In this document: positions 35,023-38,869 of the stretch, in pieces | Layout: each line of letters opens with the position of its first letter | Numbering within the stretch: the stretch's first letter is position 1 | Source: an uncultured Prevotellaceae bacterium | Lineage (GTDB): Bacteria > Bacteroidota > Bacteroidia > Bacteroidales > Bacteroidaceae | Assembly (NCBI GenBank): GCA_947174945.1 | Contig: CAMWKZ010000024.1 | Span: 1 to 38,869 of the forward strand | Direction: 5' to 3' | DNA: 38,869 nucleotides | Translations under genes and position numbers: made by a program | The notes under the pieces: model-generated | Seen by the model: the letters and a program-made list of their open reading frames with translations, nothing else | Databases searched by the model: none | What the model was told of the DNA's origin: nothing

Positions 35023-37517
35023 CGAGTAACTGACGACCGACGGCGACGGTATTCTATCCAAACTATCAGCAGAATAACCGCCAGTAATAGGACATACGAA
35101 GCGTAAGCTATGGTCTCCGTGCGCTCAATACTCTTGGGGAAAAAGCTCAACACCACTTCATGTTTACCAGGCTTCACCAGAAGGGCTCTTAACACATAAT
35201 TGACACGGCCCAGTTCCTGCTCCTCACCATCTATGGTAGCCGTCCATCCGGGATAGTAGACTTCCGAGAATACGACAACACCACCTTTACCCGTCTCCAC
35301 CTCATAGGTCAGTTGATTAGGTTCGTAGGCTTTGATGCGCACCACACTCATAGTATCCTGCTCTACGCTCTCGCCCAGCTGTTCCTTAAATTTCTGGTCA
35401 GCCACAGCTTCACGTCGCAGGTTCAATCCCTTAATACCATCCAATTCCTCATTGGCATTACCCACATAATGAACCTTGTCCACCAGCCAGGCATTGCCGT
35501 AGGTATAAGGATTCTCCAAAGGCACGGTCTGTCCACCCTGCAAAGGCAGTATAAAATATTTTGTATTCAGCATGTTTAGCACAGGATAGATACTGTCACC
35601 ATTTACCTGTGTCATGTCACCACTGGCATGAGCAATAGCATTCATGGCTGCCCCCATTTCTTTCTGGATGTAAGCATCCGTCAGTTCCTGATAACGACGC
35701 AACTTGGCTGCGTGATAGCCGCCAATGCTCTTCAGATAGAAAGAGGTTTCGTTCTCGCTAAAAGTTGATGTAGCAAGATTCAGAACACGGAAATCAAGCG
35801 ACTTATCTTGCAGGATGTGGCTAACGGCTGCCGTCTGGGGTACAGACTCCTCACGGACGCTTTTGGGCACGAACATCTCATCGTTCAGATAACGTTTATT
35901 CACCTGCCACATATCAAAGAGGCACAGCACCACCAATGCTGCCGTCATGTACTCAGCACGCAACTTGCGATACTGATAAAGCAACAGACAGGCCGTACCA
36001 ATTACAATAATCCAGAACGAGCGCCAGCAGTCTGCCGTAAATACAGCCACACGCATCTCCGTCAGATTCTGCAACAGCGGCATCAATTGCTCGGTAGGAA
36101 TCTGCTTCATAGCCTGCATCTCGCTATAACTGATGAAATCAGAGAAGAACACCTGAGGCATCAACGCAAAAAGCAGAGCAACACCTCCCGTTAGGGCAAA
36201 CGATACATATAGCCACTTTGCTTTTCGCTTCAACAGCATCGGGTCGTCCACTATCTTCTTCAGTGCCAGCATAGCCAACAGAGGAATGGTAAACTCAGCT
36301 ATCACGAGAATAGAGGCTACCGTACGGAACTTGGCATACATCGGCACATAGTTCAGGAAAAAGTCAGTAAACGGCATGAAGTTACGCCCCCACGACAATA
36401 AGACAGAGAGTATCGTCACCACCAACAATGCCCATTTCATAGGGCCTTTCACAATGAACAAGCCCAGCACAAACAACAGCAACACAAAAGCTCCCACATA
36501 CACTGGGCCTGCCGTCATGGGCTGATTACCCCAGTATTGTCCCAGTTGTTGGTAGATGCCCGTATAGTAGCTATCGGCATGTTTCATGGCCGTTTTACTC
36601 TCCGCCAATGGCACACTAGCACCACCTTTTGCGTTAGGCACCAACAGAGTCCATGTTTCATCTATACCATAACTCCATTGTGTTATATAATCACGGTCCA
36701 GTCCGCTACTGGTCTGATTCTCTGCATTCTTTTTCACCAGTTCACTGGCTCCACGCATCGACTCCTGACCATACTGCCAAGTATGATACAGATTCGAAAT
36801 GTTCAGACAGACACCTATCACAGCACCTATCACACAGACTGCCGTCGCCTTCAGCAAGTGCTTATATTCCTTGCCCCTGAGTCCTTCAATGGCAAAGGCT
36901 ATCACCATGCCGATGATAATGAACAGGTAGTAATATGTCATCTGCACATGATTAGCCTTAATCTCAAAAGCAGTGAAAATAGCTGTCAGTAGCAAACCCC
37001 ATAAATACTTACCACGATAGGCCAGTACAACACCCGCAATCAGCGGAGGCAGATAGGCTAAGGCCATCACCTTCCAGATGTGACCAGCGGCAATAATAAT
37101 AAAGAAATAGCTGCTAAACGCCCAAAGCACAGAACCCAGCATGGCCAGATACCAACGGAAATCGAAAGCACGCAGCAAGATATAAAAGCCTAGCAGATAG
37201 ACAAACACATACCACACATTTTCCGGCAGCCACAGATGATAGGCATTGATACCTTGCGACAGCAAGGTCGTGCTGTCATACGACGGAGCCGTCTGATAGG
37301 TAGGCATACCTCCAAACAGCGCATTCGTCCATCGGGTCACCTTGCCCGTCCGTTCATGATACTCCCGAGCCTCTTGACCAGCGCCCCTGCTGGCTGACGA
37401 GTCGTGCCGATACAAGATGCGTCCCTCTATATCAGCTGGGAAGAAATAAGCAAACGAGATTCCCACGAACAATAGGACTACCAGCACGTCAGGCAGCCAC
37501 TGCTTCAGACTTTTCAT
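35019..37517 (-). CDS. YfhO family membrane protein
   Basis: This 832-aa protein has a long hydrophobic N-terminal part with a dozen or more predicted membrane segments (about 10-540), then a soluble C-terminal domain (about 560-795), and a last membrane helix (about 805-825). It matches YfhO, a family related to GT-C type glycosyltransferases; B. subtilis YfhO is needed to glycosylate lipoteichoic acid. Family traits here are the early FGGMPTYQTAPSY (about 68-80) and the C-terminal SEVYYPGWTATIDG. A role in transferring a lipid-linked sugar to surface glycans is possible. The gene stands alone with its own promoter. Confidence 0.87.
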   Translation of the reverse strand: MKSLKQWLPDVLVVLLFVGISFAYFFPADIEGRILYRHDSSASRGAGQEAREYHERTGKVTRWTNALFGGMPTYQTAPSYDSTTLLSQGINAYHLWLPENVWYVFVYLLGFYILLRAFDFRWYLAMLGSVLWAFSSYFFIIIAAGHIWKVMALAYLPPLIAGVVLAYRGKYLWGLLLTAIFTAFEIKANHVQMTYYYLFIIIGMVIAFAIEGLRGKEYKHLLKATAVCVIGAVIGVCLNISNLYHTWQYGQESMRGASELVKKNAENQTSSGLDRDYITQWSYGIDETWTLLVPNAKGGASVPLAESKTAMKHADSYYTGIYQQLGQYWGNQPMTAGPVYVGAFVLLLFVLGLFIVKGPMKWALLVVTILSVLLSWGRNFMPFTDFFLNYVPMYAKFRTVASILVIAEFTIPLLAMLALKKIVDDPMLLKRKAKWLYVSFALTGGVALLFALMPQVFFSDFISYSEMQAMKQIPTEQLMPLLQNLTEMRVAVFTADCWRSFWIIVIGTACLLLYQYRKLRAEYMTAALVVLCLFDMWQVNKRYLNDEMFVPKSVREESVPQTAAVSHILQDKSLDFRVLNLATSTFSENETSFYLKSIGGYHAAKLRRYQELTDAYIQKEMGAAMNAIAHASGDMTQVNGDSIYPVLNMLNTKYFILPLQGGQTVPLENPYTYGNAWLVDKVHYVGNANEELDGIKGLNLRREAVADQKFKEQLGESVEQDTMSVVRIKAYEPNQLTYEVETGKGGVVVFSEVYYPGWTATIDGEEQELGRVNYVLRALLVKPGKHEVVLSFFPKSIERTETIAYASYVLLLAVILLIVWIEYRRRRSSVTR

Positions 37518-37546
37518 ACCTTACCAATTTTATTATAATTTGGCTG

Positions 37547-37554
37547 CAAAGGTA
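37547..37554 (-). promoter_or_regulatory. yfhO-like gene promoter -7 element
   Basis: CAAAGGTA reads TACCTTTG on the minus strand, 29 bases before the ATG at 37517. No clear -33 element was seen. Confidence 0.65.
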
Positions 37555-37576
37555 ATCATTTTTGCGTAAAAAGTAG

Positions 37577-37584
37577 TACCTTTG
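37577..37584 (+). promoter_or_regulatory. mtnN-luxS promoter -7 element
   Basis: TACCTTTG lies 23 bases before the mtnN ATG. A TTTG at 37561-37564 is too close (12 bp) to act as its -33 element. Confidence 0.7.
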
Positions 37585-37607
37585 CCGTCAAAATAACACA
37601 AACAGAC

Positions 37608-38243
37608 ATGAAAATAGGAATCATAGTAGCAATGGATAAGGAGCTGCACCAACTGCAGCAGCTCTTTACTAACGACAATATAGCCATCCGCAAGTGTGGT
37701 ATCGGCAAGGTCAATGCAGCCCTCGGAGCCCAGCAGCTTATCAACGAATTTCATCCCGACTGTATCATCAGCAGCGGCTGTGCTGGCGGTAATGGTAACG
37801 ACATCAACGTACAGGATGTAGTCGTCAGCACTGAGTTATGCTATCACGACGTGTATTGCGGGACAGCCATTGACAACTCAACCCAGTACGGACAGGTGCA
37901 AGGCCTGCCCGCCCGCTATCAGGCTGACCCTTATCTGCTTCGCAAAGCTAAAGAACTACAACAAAACATTCATGCCGGGCTTATCGTTACTGGTGACTGG
38001 TTTGTCGACTCCAAGGAGAAAATGCGCAGCATTATTGACAAGTTCCCCGAAGCCAAGGCTGTCGACATGGAGTCGTGTGCCATTGCCCAGACGTGCTATA
38101 TTAATAAGGTACCCTTCATCTCGTTCCGCATCATCAGCGACATTCCACTGCGCGACACCAATGCCTCGCAGTATCATAATTTTTGGGACACCGTGGCCGA
38201 CCACTCTTTCCAAGTCACTCGTACCTTTGTTGAGTCCTTATAA
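37608..38243 (+). CDS. mtnN: 5'-methylthioadenosine/S-adenosylhomocysteine nucleosidase
   Basis: MtnN (Pfs) removes adenine from S-adenosylhomocysteine and methylthioadenosine in the cytoplasm, relieving product inhibition of methyltransferases. The 211-aa product keeps Glu12 (same number as E. coli), the DMESCAIAQ segment that holds the ribose-binding Glu, and RIISDIP with the catalytic Asp. The Gly-rich SGCAGG follows the same pattern. It is slightly shorter than E. coli Pfs (232 aa). luxS follows after 11 bp, and the two act in sequence. Confidence 0.94.
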   Translation: MKIGIIVAMDKELHQLQQLFTNDNIAIRKCGIGKVNAALGAQQLINEFHPDCIISSGCAGGNGNDINVQDVVVSTELCYHDVYCGTAIDNSTQYGQVQGLPARYQADPYLLRKAKELQQNIHAGLIVTGDWFVDSKEKMRSIIDKFPEAKAVDMESCAIAQTCYINKVPFISFRIISDIPLRDTNASQYHNFWDTVADHSFQVTRTFVESL

Positions 38244-38254
38244 TTATTCCTGTT

Positions 38255-38737
38255 ATGCAGAAAATCCCCTCCTTCACTATTGACCACGAGCAACTGCTAC
38301 GTGGTATCTATGTCAGCCGCCAAGACCAAGTAGGCAGCGAAGTTGTCACCACCTTCGACATCCGCATGAAAGAGCCTAACCGCGAACCAGCCCTCGACCC
38401 GAAAGCCGTTCACACGCTGGAACACCTTATAGCTACCTTTTTGCGCAATGATGAAGAATGGAAAGACCGCATCATCTACTGGGGACCGATGGGCTGCATG
38501 ACGGGCAACTACCTCCTGCTCCGCGGCAACTACCAGCCAAGCGACATTGTCCCCCTCATACAACGCGCCTTCCACTTTGCCGCCACCTTTGAAGGTCAGG
38601 TTCCCGGAGCCACTCCCCGCGACTGTGGCAACTACTCCTATATGGACTTGCCCTTGGCTCGCCTCGAAGCCCAGAAGTTCTTAAACGAAGTACTTAATAA
38701 CATCCAGCCCAAGAACCTCGTATATCCTCCTAAATAA
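38255..38737 (+). CDS. luxS: S-ribosylhomocysteine lyase LuxS
   Basis: LuxS splits S-ribosylhomocysteine into homocysteine and 4,5-dihydroxypentane-2,3-dione, the precursor of the AI-2 signal. The 160-aa product has the metal ligands His53 and His57 with Glu56 in HTLEH, Cys124 in [10 protein letters not shown], and catalytic Cys81 in GPMGCMTG, matching B. subtilis LuxS nearly residue for residue. Length is normal. It forms a two-gene unit with mtnN, its direct substrate supplier. No AI-2 receptor is encoded in the window. Confidence 0.97.
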   Translation: MQKIPSFTIDHEQLLRGIYVSRQDQVGSEVVTTFDIRMKEPNREPALDPKAVHTLEHLIATFLRNDEEWKDRIIYWGPMGCMTGNYLLLRGNYQPSDIVPLIQRAFHFAATFEGQVPGATPRDCGNYSYMDLPLARLEAQKFLNEVLNNIQPKNLVYPPK

Positions 38738-38783
38738 ATAATCACGCGCACCTGCGATATATAAAATAGGAGAAGTGGGGGGG

Positions 38784-38869
<86 letters not shown>

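Overview
The window looks like a chromosomal contig from a Bacteroidales bacterium, most likely Prevotella or a close relative. Three things point there. Almost every transcription unit starts downstream of the Bacteroidetes sigma factor motif (TAnnTTTG, in the best cases with TTTG 19-20 bp upstream). Several genes are typical of the phylum: the MurF-alanine racemase fusion, the fucokinase/GDP-fucose pyrophosphorylase Fkp, a GSCFA protein, DUF4954 and YfhO. Most genes lack a strong Shine-Dalgarno sequence. The right end (from about 38784) runs into A-rich low-complexity sequence and is probably a contig end.

Layout. 1-5.2 kb (+): a GH94 cellobiose phosphorylase closed by a textbook hairpin terminator, then clpB. 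5.16-5.6 kb: a gene-free spacer full of hairpins and copies of a 22-bp repeat. 5.6-14.75 kb (-): a tightly packed run, read hflX, DUF4954 beta-helix protein, M16 peptidase, class I fumarase, M6 metalloprotease, with two 11-bp gene overlaps. 14.86-15.66 kb (+): nagB, which shares a terminator with convergent dnaA (-). 17.5-22.6 kb (-): nrdJ, folB, N-acetylmuramoyl-L-alanine amidase and an MCE/MlaD protein. nrdJ is divergent from a nitroreductase (+), and each of the two promoters carries one copy of the same palindromic motif. 23.5 kb: five tandem 22-bp repeats, then a terminator. 23.7-27.6 kb (-): a three-gene unit of PTS galactitol-type IIC, an apparently exported KduI uronate isomerase and an ExuT-like MFS transporter. 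27.7-33.6 kb (-): fkp, GSCFA protein and murF-alr. 33.7-35.0 kb (+): the fucose permease fucP, divergent from fkp. 35.0-37.5 kb (-): a YfhO membrane protein. 37.6-38.7 kb (+): mtnN and luxS.

How the genes fit together. fucP and fkp form an L-fucose uptake and activation pair that makes GDP-fucose for surface glycans. The IIC/KduI/MFS unit points to use of unsaturated uronates from pectin-like polysaccharides. mtnN and luxS detoxify S-adenosylhomocysteine and yield AI-2. Most of the rest is core cell biology: replication initiation, dNTP supply, wall synthesis and turnover, proteostasis. No phage, transposase, CRISPR array or RNA gene was recognised. The least ordinary signals are the paired operators between nrdJ and the nitroreductase, the signal peptide on KduI, the orphan PTS permease, and the 22-bp repeat family with its conserved hairpin.
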